Source: Paraspadella gotoi
Taxonomy: Eukaryota > Chaetognatha
Direction: 5' to 3'
Length of the DNA stretch: 64,000 nucleotides
Assembly: GCA_051294375.1 (NCBI GenBank)
Contig: CM119264.1
Coordinates: 15,272,355 to 15,336,354, forward strand
Shown piece by piece: positions 52,701 to 57,309 of this stretch; the first letter of the stretch is position 1, and each line of letters starts with the position of its first letter. The notes under the pieces were generated by a model. The model was not told the origin of the DNA. It saw only the letters and a program-made list of their open reading frames with translations, and did no database searches. The position numbers and the translations under genes are program-made.

Positions 52701-55549
52701 CTATCTCTGATTTTATATAGAAATGAAAGGGGATTTTTTTCCTTGAAAACGATATAAATGTGACTGAGGTATGTTCCTGTTCAACAAATGACGTCCAATT
52801 TTGGAATCCTTTGGCAAAGTGTCTGAAGGGCTCTCAAAATTTTTCTTTACATTTTATTTGGTTATTTTGATATGATACGATCATGGGAAAGTGAATTAGT
52901 CCATTTTGGTGAAATTTTTATTTAAAGTAAAAGTAAAAGAGGAGCTAACGATCGGAATTCTAAGAGTTTTCAACCGGGAGTCAGATTCGGAAAAAATCTT
53001 CTATGGCGAAAATCTTCCAAAGAAGGGTGGATTTGCCAAAGATTTTGGTTAATATTTTCTATATTTATGGTGGGATTTTTTTGAAACTTAATATTAACAA
53101 TATTGCCATCATTCTACCTTGGCCGGTATAAAATATATTAAAAAACATGCGGCTTTGTTCGTCAGAGCTTAGTCCTAAATAGAGAGTCATTTTTAATTTC
53201 AACTTGTATCATTGAAAATGAAACATTTTTAAACTTTAACCCTGAATTCTTCATAACTGGAACGCGTTTATCAAAATGTCTCTCTATTACATTTTTACAA
53301 ATGTTTTTAAGATTGCTAATCAAATTTTTAAATCAATATTATTGCAGTCGTTTAGGCGCAACTCTTCAAATTCAGTATAGATTCACTGTAGCTCAAATTT
53401 CTTTACCATCTATTTAACTGAAGATTTTGTTCATGACTGGAAAACCAACAGAGTAACAAGATTAATTGTTTAATTCTCCCCTTCTGAATTATCCCTTACG
53501 TGTTTTAACTTCTTACCTAGAATTTTTTAACAATCAGATTGAAAAACTAATCTTTAAAAAATGTGCTTACCCATTTAACTTAACAATTTGTTATTTACTG
53601 ATTTAAAAAAATGATTGAAAACAGAATGTTTACATATAAATAAAAACTTTTTTTTTTTTGTGATTACTAATGACTATAATGTATTTCTCGATGTATTAGC
53701 TCTAATACATCAAAGATTACGCATTGTTATGCTGAATGACCTTTCCTCTTAAGCCTGACTGGCGAGATAAAAGCGTGAAAAAAACAACAACGACGATGGT
53801 CACAAAGATAGGGATTGTACAAAAATTTTAAAAATACTGATTTTCTTCATTCAATGGTTTTAAGCCTTATATTAAGCCTAACGAAGTGTACTTTAATAGT
53901 TAATTCCAAGTTTGACTTTTAAATATTTGATTTACGCCAACTGATTTACGTCAATTTGGAGTAACGTTTCTGCCTCCTTTCTGCTGTCAAGGATATTCAA
54001 CAAAAAATTTTGAAAACGCTTTTTTTTAATTAAAAATACATCGTAGTATTGGATTCAGATTTAATTTCTTTTTTTTTACGTGTTTGTTGGCGCTGGTGGC
54101 GTAAAAAACTACGCCAAAACGTATTATTTCCTAGTTACATATGTGGCGTTAATGATTTTTCAAAAAAATTTTAAATATATCATGTTAAATAAGTGTAAAT
54201 GTTTATATTTAAATTTGGAAAAGAATTGTGGCGTAAAATGGCGTGAAATGAAGGCAAAACCGTTTAATATGATATCATGATGTGGCGTAAAGACTTTTTG
54301 TTTATTTTTTAGTAAAAACTACTCGGTTAAGTTGATTTAAATATTTTTCCGGCCTTTTTTATACAGGTTTGGCGTAGAATGGCGTAAAATGAACATAAAA
54401 CTATATTAATATCATTTAATTTTGTTGCGTAAAAACTTTTTTTCATTTTCCAAATAAGCTATTAAGTTAAGATGCTTTTGCATAGAATGGCGTAAATTGA
54501 CATAAAACTGCGTCACTTTATCCCCTCATCTCTTTCCCTTTCCTCCCTTTTCTTTTCTCTTTTATTTTCATACAATCTCCGATACTAAATCGATTATTTT
54601 TTGGTTTTAATTCTTTAAAATCAAAGAAAAACCGAATACCGAAAATAAATCTCAAATCATAGATAAAAATAAACAAAGATACACCACGTAAAAGTCAGTG
54701 GACCAATTTTATTAAAAGTATCAGAAATTGTGGATCAACAATGGTTCTTTAGGTTTATATTTGAACTTGGTTAAAAAAAAGACTATAAATAAAGATATTA
54801 CCCATTATAATAATTATAGGTATCATGTATATTTAGCAAAGGAGGAATTGTTGTAGGCAGAAAAAAGGCATGATAAATCTTAAGATCATAACAAATATAT
54901 TATATCAGTTTCATACATGTTGATGATTCATAGGCCTTAATATACAATACGAAAGATGATATAAAATGACTATACGCCGAACTGCTGCTGGCGCATTTTT
55001 GCGCATCATTTTTGGGAATCAAGAATGATCAATTTGTTGAGAGAAAATCCAGTTTCATCTCCTGTAACCAGAGGTTTTGCGAGGAAAGCCTAGTTTTTGC
55101 GCAACAATAAAAATAAATATTGCTTTCTGTACTATTACAATATTTTCTTATTTGAAAGATTCTTTTTTGGTTTTTACAGTACCCAGATTTAAAAATAAAA
55201 TTTTTCTTTTTAGTATGTTCCATACAGTAAATATTTCAAAAAGCCTTGTTTTTTGGAATCAAATTCCCTATTATTTTTCGGGACCGAATAGAAAAATAAA
55301 AATTTCGTCGAATACTGCTAATCCCTAACAAAGAAGTAGAAGTGAACCAAAATCATGCCGAGACTGGCTTAAGCCCGTCTAGCGAGATAAAAAACCTGGG
55401 CGCATTCGTCGACAATGACAACATCGAAAACGCCATGAAAACGCTTGAGAGGTCCTTCTTCACCACCGGTAGTCGTAGTAGCCAAGACCACATCAACGCC
55501 TCCAAGAATACGCTCAACCGCGCGCGATTCGAGATCACGCAACTCTTTT
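12000..55549 (-). CDS. IGHMBP2: IGHMBP2-like helicase gene, 3' part (eight exons)
   Basis: Whole-gene entry. Exons in transcription order: 55549-55396, 43990-43826, 25200-24931, 24792-24718, 18683-18574, 16344-15860, 14851-14130, 12107-12000. Together they give about 695 residues covering the second half of the RecA1 core, RecA2, R3H, AN1 and the C-terminal tail of an SF1B Upf1-like helicase. IGHMBP2 proteins are ATP-dependent 5'-3' RNA/DNA helicases that associate with ribosomes. Every junction is GT/AG, phases match, and residues run collinearly with what I know of the vertebrate protein, including conserved insert lengths. Introns are about 11.4, 18.6, 0.14, 6.0, 2.2, 1.0 and 2.0 kb. Walker A and the N-terminal half are missing and were not found in 55550-64000. 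The exon model is mine by eye; no transcript evidence. Confidence 0.93.
12373..12520 (+). mobile_element. Partial TAGGGTGAAGT MITE
   Basis: Shares tagggtgaagt, then tttggaatcaaaatttagca and cccagtcagcttattttg with the complete copy at 17909-18521. The right end is missing; a hammerhead-family repeat abuts it. Confidence 0.65.
12525..12955. repeat. Hammerhead-family repeat, single arm
   Basis: Starts gcagacatgtttcgactc (12530-12547; reverse: GAGTCGAAACATGTCTGC) and continues through tttccaacaaagaat and ggtcagatgtgaggacagg to gagctcaaagtgagctggcc, like the left arm of 1-831. The CTGATGA box is decayed to CTTGTTA, so the ribozyme core is broken. Confidence 0.65.
13340..13640. repeat. G-rich imperfect tandem repeat
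   Basis: Several 60-100 bp units built on ggaggcccgggtt and ggttgggggag, ending in copies of ggcatggagttgaa. Strongly G-rich on the plus strand, unlike the surrounding intron. The Pro-rich minus ORF is a by-product. Confidence 0.7.
13715..13945. repeat. Approx. 65 bp tandem repeat, three units
   Basis: Three copies of a unit containing tcccgctcttctccggaccc, with gtatagagagacct before the first and third. In the last helicase intron. Confidence 0.75.
14130..14851 (-). CDS. IGHMBP2: IGHMBP2 exon: R3H second half and AN1 zinc finger
   Basis: 722 bp. Begins ERAIVHEVASKKGLFHESVG, the R3H core with its R-x3-H signature (single-strand nucleic-acid binding), then EGAARRLVLRKNK. A Lys-rich linker (KKNKKKNKKKKS) follows, then a CxxC...H...C cluster (about residues 100-120 of the exon) that could be a small extra zinc finger. 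The AN1 finger follows: C-x4-C, C-x2-C, FCLKHHMAEIHGC. The acceptor is CGAACAG|AACGAGCG. The donor GAG|GTAAGC at 14129 is preferred over read-through to a stop at 14106 because a fitting last exon exists downstream. Confidence 0.9.
14863..15840. mobile_element. TTAATTAA-flanked transposon inside a helicase intron
   Basis: Terminal inverted repeats of about 60 bp (left 14884-14943; right 15827-15797, continued below the nested SINE at 15550-15517), with aaggcttcatattata and ttttttgtgaccagaa blocks. Flanked on both sides by TTAATTAA, as expected of a TTAA-targeting (piggyBac-like) element. No transposase. It nearly fills the intron 14852-15859; without it and one TTAATTAA the intron is 37 nt. 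Confidence 0.8.
15552..15796 (+). mobile_element. SINE family B copy, nested
   Basis: 245 bp copy of the repeat also at 41154, 41637, 48871 and 57487. It interrupts the right inverted repeat of the TTAA element, with GTAC on both sides as apparent target duplication. It starts with ggtggtatattcac and ends gttgccat. The three overlapping minus ORFs here are shadows. Confidence 0.85.
15860..16344 (-). CDS. IGHMBP2: IGHMBP2 exon: motif VI and start of R3H domain
   Basis: 485 bp. After completing Arg it reads SNSSREVGFLSEDRRLNVAV and TRARRHLTVVCDSSTV, the arginine-finger motif VI that ends the helicase core. A roughly 75-residue Ser/Lys-rich linker follows, then INYLLKMVEDFAEDDQ...FEFSPSLTPK, the N-terminal half of an R3H domain. 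Donor CCTAAAG|GTTGGT is inferred: using it gives SLTPK|ERAIVHEVA with exactly the family's spacing. Reading on instead gives GWSLEYL and a stop. Confidence 0.9.
16386..17190. repeat. Repeat R-accg and its inverted end motif
   Basis: Contains aacaagtttgagcaaacaa and ggatctg...taattaagcggtaataagct near 16386-16450, then ccacacacaaaatttcatt, a gacagacagacggacgg run and ggaccgacggaccgacaaag ending with aagcagatccgac. Relatives: 18840-19075, 24500-24700, 25885-26130, 47095-47365, 50095-50385 and 4040-4090. Non-coding. Confidence 0.7.
17280..17903. mobile_element. Tc1/mariner-type MITE
   Basis: Inverted ends CAGTCCTGTGCAAAA and the complement at 17889-17903, flanked by TA on both sides, as for Tc1/mariner. 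624 bp, AT-rich, no ORF. Its right TA was later used by the adjoining element at 17909. Confidence 0.85.
17909..18521. mobile_element. MITE with 8 bp target duplication
   Basis: Ends TAGGGTGAAGTGAAA and (reverse) TAGAGTGATGTGAAA, flanked by CTGTACAA at 17901-17908 and 18522-18529. An 8 bp duplication suggests hAT. 613 bp, non-coding. A partial copy is at 12373-12520. It ends about 50 bp from the splice donor of the helicase motif V exon. Confidence 0.85.
18574..18683 (-). CDS. IGHMBP2: IGHMBP2 exon: VDGFQGRE motif V
   Basis: Thirty-six codons plus two bases. The peptide reads VEIIRNRVRPLSEKIEIM then TVDGFQGRENEAILISLV, ending with AG that is completed by G of the next exon to give Arg (family: DGFQGREKEAVILSFVRS). 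Motif V contacts nucleic acid and couples it to the ATP site. Acceptor AATACAG, donor AG|GTAAGC. Only about 50 bp beyond the donor begins a stack of two MITEs. Confidence 0.92.
19090..19690. other. Intron sequence, nothing recognised
   Basis: AT-rich intron with no ORF, inverted repeat or match to other repeats that I could see. Confidence 0.4.
19700..20113 (+). repeat. Hammerhead-family repeat, right-arm copy
   Basis: Matches the right arm of 1-831: cttacctatccctcaccac, CT tracts, cctcacatctgaccactat, caattctttgttgga, ending in the hammerhead-like motif. A single arm, so the repeat also exists without its inverted partner. Confidence 0.75.
20075..20113 (+). ncRNA. Hammerhead-ribozyme-like motif
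   Basis: CTGATGA (20075-20081), extra A, GACT...AATC (stem II with one mismatch), GAAA then two extra A and CATGTC (20108-20113). Same order as at 3332-3374. The stem II mismatch and the insertion after GAAA suggest decay. Confidence 0.5.
20340..20505. mobile_element. Palindromic MITE, about 75 bp arms
   Basis: aattcaagtttatagagtg...tctgaaataaagt and its reverse complement (20449-20502) around an ATAATATA-rich loop. Nearly perfect arms. No ORF. Confidence 0.8.
21330..21905. repeat. Dispersed repeat R-P copy 1
   Basis: Begins tttaagaaaaagggtcat and ends gtttaattctccccttct. It matches 52194-53490 once a MITE there is removed, and 40507-40800 continues the same family. It contains an internal inverted pair, aaaaatgtaatagagaga at 21575 and its complement at 21683. 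Non-coding. Confidence 0.8.
22196..22268 (-). ncRNA. tRNA-like sequence (pseudo-tRNA or SINE head)
   Basis: Minus strand: TGGTTGGCTGATGACTGGG (A-box region), AATCTCGCCAGAGAT, then CCGGGTTCGATCCCGG, a perfect T-arm and B box, and 3' AGCGGCGAC. The 5' acceptor strand does not pair with GCGGCGAC and the anticodon loop is irregular, so a functional tRNA is unlikely. Confidence 0.55.
22844..23640 (+). pseudogene. Ty3/gypsy-type gag relic
   Basis: GC-richer than its surroundings. An open frame from about 23097 reads LPDFDSSNIEIWIKRIEAAY, FAYLESKI, TWNQFIDYLRREYG, KMLAQLEERTK and ILRELPSEIRRQLKD, typical of the capsid region of arthropod gypsy-like Gag (DPxxWFxxxE..., LP...). An N-terminal ATG piece at 22844 is out of frame with it through stops near 23003. 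No zinc knuckle, protease or pol follows; the frame ends after 23640 in AT-rich DNA. Upstream, TTGGTGAGACTGACGCG at 22657 might be a primer site. Confidence 0.7.
23940..24215. repeat. GA-rich simple repeats
   Basis: Purine-rich gaga and aaaga tracts with agcagcagaag runs; they create long charged spurious ORFs. Confidence 0.75.
24718..24792 (-). CDS. IGHMBP2: IGHMBP2 short exon: TPYNLQ
   Basis: A 75 bp, 25-codon exon: IQVADLLDSGVKAEEIAII followed by TPYNLQ. It matches the conserved helix and strand before the (S/T)PYNxQ motif of IGHMBP2 and Upf1. It is separated from the preceding exon by a 138 bp intron. Acceptor CTTTCCAG, donor CAG|GTAAAA, phase 0. It has no start codon of its own and would be missed by an ATG-based ORF scan. 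Confidence 0.9.
24931..25200 (-). CDS. IGHMBP2: IGHMBP2 exon: QYRMH region, start of RecA2
   Basis: Ninety codons, phase 0 at both ends. The peptide begins IVRMLTTQYRMHEHIMRWPS, the motif that opens RecA2 in Upf1-like helicases, followed by SSVAHHLL, LMLIDTAGTDMWE and a SKGNKGEAEILK segment, all in the family's order and spacing. Acceptor CTCTGTTCAG at 25201-25202, donor AAG|GTAATG at 24930. No indels or stops. Confidence 0.93.
25566..25828. repeat. 20 bp minisatellite, about 13 identical units
   Basis: Unit ctcgcaccatctcttttcaa repeated about 13 times with no visible unit differences. No stop in any plus frame, hence three overlapping long ORFs of the same repeating peptide. Lies 370 bp outside the QYRMH exon, in the intron. 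Confidence 0.95.
25880..26600. repeat. R-accg fragment then inverted partial hAT element
   Basis: 25885-26130 has gaccgacggaccgacaaag and ggcagatccgac plus ttgtttgctcaaacttg. 26200-26590 is the inverted purine-rich interior of the element at 8035-9726 (for instance aatattctttgatgtaaa). Confidence 0.6.
26600..28300. other. Intron sequence, nothing firm
   Basis: AT-rich with one simple repeat (aaatcttttaa, 27290-27345). Short ORFs here have no family resemblance. Confidence 0.4.
28305..28475 (+). CDS. Possible small membrane protein ORF (56 aa)
   Basis: Not recognised. ATG at 28305, TAA at 28475. The N-terminal 30 residues are charged (SSHDDRKKSRDKSASTKG), then YIIFLIINSIILFIGFVF is a plausible membrane segment near the C-terminus, a tail-anchored layout. 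It lies on the strand opposite the helicase, inside its large intron, in sequence somewhat less AT-rich than nearby. Could equally be chance. Confidence 0.25.
   Translation: MSSHDDRKKSRDKSASTKGLRDPELHMGAKHSYIIFLIINSIILFIGFVFMMTPNL
29060..29232. repeat. CT microsatellite
   Basis: Pyrimidine tract of tttctctctc type, abutting SINE family A sequence. Confidence 0.85.
29235..29563 (-). mobile_element. tRNA-derived SINE, family A, copy 2
   Basis: Main body 29340-29563. The tRNA-like head (29530-29459, minus) has acceptor strands GCGGCCA and TGGCCGC and a T-arm CCGGG TTTCGAG CCCGG. The tail block agagacagtaattattatt occurs twice (29238 and 29341), separated by about 75 bp, a duplicated tail. The ORF at 29426 is a shadow. 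Confidence 0.85.
29715..30005 (-). mobile_element. tRNA-derived SINE, family C, copy 1
   Basis: The minus-strand head (29951-29872) reads GACCAGGTGGCTCATTGAGT (A box), a CTCATGA loop with CAT at the anticodon position, and CCGGGTTCAATCCCAACCCGG (B box). The body contains ggaacgggtcctgggcttgg. Copy 2 is at 51615-51905. Confidence 0.85.
30010..31400. other. Intron sequence, no gene
   Basis: Includes ctcgacctagcggagaggg near 30170 and acggacagcagacgacgggc near 30485, which look like old element debris. The 78-residue ORF at 30931 has no recognisable features. Confidence 0.4.
31400..32000. repeat. AT-only low-complexity tract
   Basis: Almost pure A and T with a TAA/TTA microsatellite at 31690-31860. 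Confidence 0.9.
32027..32150. repeat. 22 bp minisatellite, array 2
   Basis: Units of attgatgcgatgataacca type, inverse of array 1, directly before the BEL/Pao element. Confidence 0.85.
32821..34740 (+). pseudogene. BEL/Pao gag relic
   Basis: An ATG at 32821 opens 107 codons (GFFNNTLNQNERGVRRFVKE..., VEWARESARTMH) of charged, helical Gag-like sequence, then the frame shifts several times. A coiled-coil stretch (EEAKEKNKIEKERKRVERES) spans 33540-33720. GC-rich segments at 34140-34560 contrast with the AT-rich flanks. Open in no single frame. Confidence 0.6.
35495..36410 (+). pseudogene. BEL/Pao zinc knuckles, split by a MITE
   Basis: CDFCEKAHLVTG near 35500 and FGRGHIARDCSN near 35620 match the CCHC knuckles of BEL/Pao Gag, in different frames. 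The reading resumes after the MITE at 36366 (GCQTW, then HSQRGVE), showing the insertion hit the coding sequence at CTTATGG. Confidence 0.75.
35659..36365 (+). mobile_element. TAGGA-MITE copy 2 with 7 bp target duplication
   Basis: 707 bp, starts TAGGAGTCTACGTCG, ends TTAGTCCTA. Flanks are CTTATGG at 35652-35658 and 36366-36372; the uninterrupted BEL/Pao reading needs only one copy, so 7 bp were duplicated. Confidence 0.92.
36455..36585 (+). pseudogene. BEL/Pao aspartic protease relic
   Basis: Reads TTGAFRPIVPVVVKSG and TYALLDSGATRSAMS, the LLDSGAT active-site motif of BEL/Pao proteases. A stop or shift follows at once. Confidence 0.75.
37500..38380 (+). pseudogene. BEL/Pao reverse transcriptase relic
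   Basis: Across three frames: DNLTPLIGMLLKFR, IKGFFHQVDY, the catalytic YVDD at 37830-37841 followed by YLDALG, GFELTKWQASHPQIL, then ASVFDPLGLVGPFVLKG and KGLDWDDKLPEEL, all characteristic of BEL/Pao. Multiple frameshifts make it inactive. Confidence 0.82.
38435..38720 (+). pseudogene. BEL/Pao RNase H relic
   Basis: FCDASYEGYGVAIYIKKE, then SMPRLELNAARLAAQT, the usual RNase H landmarks, separated by a stop. Confidence 0.75.
39400..40406 (+). pseudogene. BEL/Pao integrase relic, cut by gap
   Basis: Fragments: LSYDAKHP, a KCQ-less zinc region, EITGLDCFGPIPVKHAGRGL, VRTFISDNGTNLVGAS and ITWTFGPPNAPHWGGAWE. These place the HHCC region and D,D,E core of a BEL/Pao integrase. The final part runs into the Ns at 40407. 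Confidence 0.82.
40407..40506. other. Assembly gap (100 Ns)
   Basis: Exactly 100 Ns, a conventional placeholder; real length unknown. Left is BEL/Pao integrase, right is the middle of repeat R-P, so at least the element's 3' LTR is missing. Confidence 0.99.
40507..40960. repeat. Repeat R-P, partial
   Basis: Starts ttgtttaattctcccctt as at 53468 and follows that copy to about 40795. 40800-40945 then resembles 2525-2670. Confidence 0.75.
41154..41405 (-). mobile_element. SINE family B copy
   Basis: About 250 bp, tatggcaacagccgggttg to gtgaatataccgccacag. The minus strand has tRNA-like A (TTGGCTCAGAGGGG) and weak B (GTGTTCCATCC) boxes, followed by the tail shared with the SINE at 44950. Confidence 0.85.
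41420..41636 (-). repeat. Minisatellite-bearing SINE extension
   Basis: Three units of about 30 bp built on cataggcgtttgtcgtagcg, preceded by gggagagagagaagagagcg. The same block stands before the SINE at 57487 (57310-57486), so the two form one composite repeat. Confidence 0.8.
41637..41886 (-). mobile_element. SINE family B copy, with MITE in its end
   Basis: Same as 41154-41405. It is interrupted at ATACCGC|CA by the TAGGA-MITE that follows. Confidence 0.85.
41887..42609 (+). mobile_element. TAGGA-MITE copy 3
   Basis: Starts TAGGACTCTAACGTCG, ends TTAGTCCTA. Right flank ACCGCCA (42610-42616) and left flank ACCGCA (41881-41886, one base lost) are a 7 bp target duplication within the SINE end ATACCGCCACA. 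Confidence 0.85.
42620..43700. other. Intron sequence, no gene
   Basis: AT-rich. 43325-43375 is a CT tract; 43660-43705 has inverted ttaaccg/cggttaa motifs like the ends of the hAT element at 8035. Confidence 0.45.
43826..43990 (-). CDS. IGHMBP2: IGHMBP2 exon: helicase motif III
   Basis: Fifty-five codons in phase 0 at both ends. The peptide starts AIEASCWNPLL, directly continuing DECAQ of the previous exon (family: DECAQALEASCW). It then has VLSGDHLQLPPT, the motif III loop that couples ATP hydrolysis to nucleic-acid binding, and LATSLMERIL. Acceptor ACCTGTAG, donor GATGTA|GTAAGT. This exon lies on the far side of the N gap from the next one, yet the peptide joins cleanly, so the scaffold join looks right. 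Confidence 0.92.
44040..44600. repeat. Minisatellites: attgattga units and 22 bp units, array 3
   Basis: 44050-44200 and 44420-44590 are diverged attgattgatataatagt units; 44210-44360 are 22 bp units as at 7068. More of the first type is at 45205-45310. The Tyr/Ile-rich minus ORF is repeat-derived. Confidence 0.85.
44950..45205 (+). mobile_element. tRNA-derived SINE, family D
   Basis: The head at about 44990-45065 has ATGGCTGAGCAGGC (A box) and GGGTTCAATCC (B box). From about 45085 the tail (ccagtgacaggaggcggtcactgagggtc by blocks, to gttgccata) matches the tail of family B, though the head differs. Inserted within the attgattga minisatellite. Confidence 0.85.
45310..45475. repeat. 22 bp minisatellite, array 4 (homogeneous)
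   Basis: Seven near-identical units gatagtcgctcattgatgcg; the other arrays are diverged. Confidence 0.92.
45690..46290 (-). repeat. Minisatellite array 5 plus inverted R850-type sequence
   Basis: 45690-45900 are diverged 22 bp units; 45900-46290 is the inverted equivalent of 6740-7060 (gtttatataaagaatcagaa, ggcgataataaaagttttt). The 133-residue minus ORF is repeat-derived. Confidence 0.75.
46490..46750. repeat. GC-rich hairpin island 1
   Basis: Extremely GC-rich block with many CCCCAGGGG-type palindromes (for instance ggggccgccccagggg). An inverted relative is at 48250-48450. Both sit next to R850-like sequence. Confidence 0.8.
46825..46955. repeat. CT microsatellite
   Basis: Pyrimidine tract of tctctctttc type next to the GC island. 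Confidence 0.85.
47095..48110. repeat. R-accg fragment and accaaattat repeats
   Basis: 47095-47365 is a diverged R-accg copy (aacaagtttgagcaaacaat at its start). 47650-48090 consists of short, diverged units such as gttgaccaaattatgaaag, about 20 bp each. Confidence 0.65.
48165..48450. repeat. GA tract and GC-rich hairpin island 2
   Basis: A gagaga tract (48170-48250) followed by the inverted counterpart of island 1, with ggggcggccccag and ccccaggggg palindromes, ending gaaggatgacatac, the complement of gtatgtcatc-like sequence beside island 1. Confidence 0.8.
48871..49123 (+). mobile_element. SINE family B copy
   Basis: 253 bp in tRNA-sense orientation: TTGGCTCAGAGGGGG, GTGTTCCATCTAC, ending gcaacccggctgttgccata. 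Its tail matches family D. The plus ORF over it is spurious. Confidence 0.85.
49222..50065 (-). repeat. Dispersed repeat R850 copy 2
   Basis: Inverted copy of 4300-5170, ending at ccggcttcgccggtcatggc. The internal palindrome (49640-49810) is preserved. Confidence 0.8.
50090..50385 (+). repeat. R-accg copy
   Basis: cactcacgagtaattggc-type start, gacagatggacgg run, and ggaccaacggaccgacaaag end. Confidence 0.7.
50400..51610. other. Intron sequence, nothing recognised
   Basis: AT-rich, no inverted repeats or repeat matches noticed; short ORFs lack any family signal. Confidence 0.45.
51615..51905 (-). mobile_element. tRNA-derived SINE, family C, copy 2
   Basis: Same as 29715-30005: head GACCCGGTGGCTCATTGAGT and B box GGGTTCAATCC. 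Both end at atgcccgactaca. Confidence 0.85.
52194..53765. repeat. Dispersed repeat R-P copy 2, split by a MITE
   Basis: Matches 21330-21905 on both sides of the TAGGA-MITE (52456-53177) and continues to 53760, matching 40507-40790. Confidence 0.85.
52456..53177 (+). mobile_element. TAGGA-MITE copy 4 with 7 bp target duplication
   Basis: 722 bp. Flanked by AATAGAG at 52449-52455 and 53178-53184. The empty site is seen at 21580-21590 (taatagagagac), with a single AATAGAG. Confidence 0.93.
53765..55320. other. Intron sequence, no gene
   Basis: Diffuse ggcgtaaaatg repeats at 53935-54510; the rest is AT-rich with nothing recognised. Confidence 0.45.
55396..55549 (-). CDS. IGHMBP2: IGHMBP2 exon: helicase motif II (DECAQ)
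   Basis: Fifty-one codons plus one leading base that completes the previous codon. The peptide begins KELRDLESRAVERIL, continues VDVVLATTTTGG and ends FDVVIVDECAQ, the Walker B/motif II of Upf1-like helicases. The acceptor is a CTGCTTTTTAG tract just above 55549; the donor is CAG|GTTTTT at 55395, leaving phase 0. This is the most 5' exon I can place. Reading past the donor gives a non-homologous tail and a stop, supporting the splice. Confidence 0.9.
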
Positions 55550-55559
55550 CTAAAAAGCA

Positions 55560-56790
55560 GAAAAATTATTACCCATTTCATTGCGATGATTGGTTATTTA
55601 AACAATTCAATTACTACCGACACTAAATATGAATTGTATAAATTAATCAAGCTTCGGACTGTCTCGCTTCAACGACGAAGCAGTAGGGTGACGGGATCGT
55701 ACCCGGTATGCATAGTTTGGGGCTGCTTTGAGCGAAGCTTTTACTAAAAGCTTTTATTAAAATCTTCGCTCTCAGCAGTTTCCCATTCAAATATTTTAGA
55801 CCAAGATACGATAGCAGTTTTAGGCGCAACACATTGGAATTACCTTTCTGTTTTATATTGTTTTAAAGTTTTATATATAGGTCACATAATCACAAAGTAA
55901 ATGAAGCATATTTCGAGTAATATTTGGTTGTTTTAGTTGAAACTTTGCAGACAAGTCATAAACCATTGGACGTTTGTCGCACTTATCTTTGATAGTTATG
56001 TAGTCGCGTGATCACTCGGAAATATGGAAATAACGGCGGCGTAGCACATTGAAAAATCCGTTTGTAGAAGATGAAAAATAGTAATAATAAAAGTAAGGAG
56101 GAGGTGAAGAATTGTAACGATGTAAGAGAAGTAGAAAAGGAGTGACACGAGCTCTCTCCTGATCCACTTTTATCATCGCCCGGACCAACTTGATCTTACG
56201 GTCTCCTCAGCCCTTTTGCTGTGTCCAGTCAATCTAAGGTCATTGCCAAAGTTAGGGCAAAGCGACCGTGTTGATTGACCGGCACGGAGAAAGAGGAGAG
56301 AGGAAAGGTTTAGAGAGAGAGAGACCGGTGGTAAGTCGCCTCATCCCCCCCATTAAGTTCGGACCTTAGGGGTTCAAACTGACCCTATTTACAGTTGAGG
56401 TGACTTGTACTACTAGTTAAGGAACAAAGTACATTACAAATACAATATTGTTTCTCCTTAGGGGAATATTTGGGCAAACAATAAGGTCTAGGAGAAACAA
56501 TTGAGGGGACACACTAAAATGGGGTTTGTCTTCCAATTAGTATTTACATATATTTCTTCTCAAAAAAAAATATTTTGGGGAGAAATTTTACAAATAGGAA
56601 ATAGGGAGCTAAAATAACCAGCTGTTCATGATTTTGTTTTTGATGATTTACTTGCTGTTAGGCAAGTTGTGATTAATTGTAACAGGGACCAACTGGTGAT
56701 GATTTGGTGATAGTGCTGATAACCAGTTATCTAATGATCATGGATCTCGCGAATGACTGATAGATCTTAGACATCTAATACAATATATAT
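55560..56790. other. Sequence upstream of the DECAQ exon, no exon found
   Basis: I looked for the Walker A exon (GPPGTGKT) and the CCAPSNxAVD exon on the minus strand and found neither. 56190-56310 resembles the reverse complement of 57815-57950 (aaggtcattgccaaag, tgtgtcc...tctaaggtcatt), an inverted pair around the integrase relic. Confidence 0.5.
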
Positions 56791-56798
56791 CTAGTCCT

Positions 56799-57235
56799 TC
56801 AGAGCCCAGACGATGGTATTGTCTTGCATATGCTTGTCTTTGAGGTTGGAGTTGTTGGTACACCGAATCTGGGGATCCAGTTCTGAAGGAAGGCTGTTGC
56901 TACAGTTGCTGCGGAGATATCCCAGAGGGGAAATGTGTCAGGCCAATGAGTAAAACAGTCTACACAGGTTAGAAGGTATGTGTAACGGCATGAGGTGGGC
57001 AAGGGACCCACTTAAGTCAGTGAGAACATGTTCGAAACGCCTCGACGGTGCTTCAAAAGGTAGTGGAGCCTGGGTGTGTCATTGTACCTTGCTGCGCTGG
57101 CAGTCAAGGCAGGCCTGAGCCCATTTTGCCGCGTCTTTGTTGTGGATGGCATCATAAATTTGACTGCGCCAAGTTGTGGGAACCAAGGGGCGCACCCTGC
57201 CTGAACTGACATCGCAGATGTCAAAGTCTTTCAGG
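56799..57235 (-). pseudogene. Ty3/gypsy-like integrase relic
   Basis: Minus-strand reading: a CLDCQRSK-like zinc-finger end, then TDLSG, TCVDCFTHWPDTFPL and FLQNWIPRFGVPTTPT, the catalytic core start of gypsy integrases. Two or more frameshifts and stops. No RT or LTR is directly attached. Confidence 0.75.
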
Positions 57236-57309
57236 TGAACTATCTTGAATCGCAGGCTGGTTTGGGCGTCCGCCAGGAGTCACTAGATCTCCTCGTCGGA
57301 ACTCTTCAC

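Noticed and set aside
55670-55745. tRNA-like string with ACGGGATCGTACCCGG
   Set aside because: The B box has a central mismatch and no A box or acceptor pairing could be found.
55820-55860. Minus-strand MCCA peptide resembling the CCAPSN motif of the missing helicase exon
   Set aside because: A stop follows immediately, no further similarity, and a similar GTAATTC-AATGTGTTGCGCC string near 18740 on the other strand shows it is chance or repeat.
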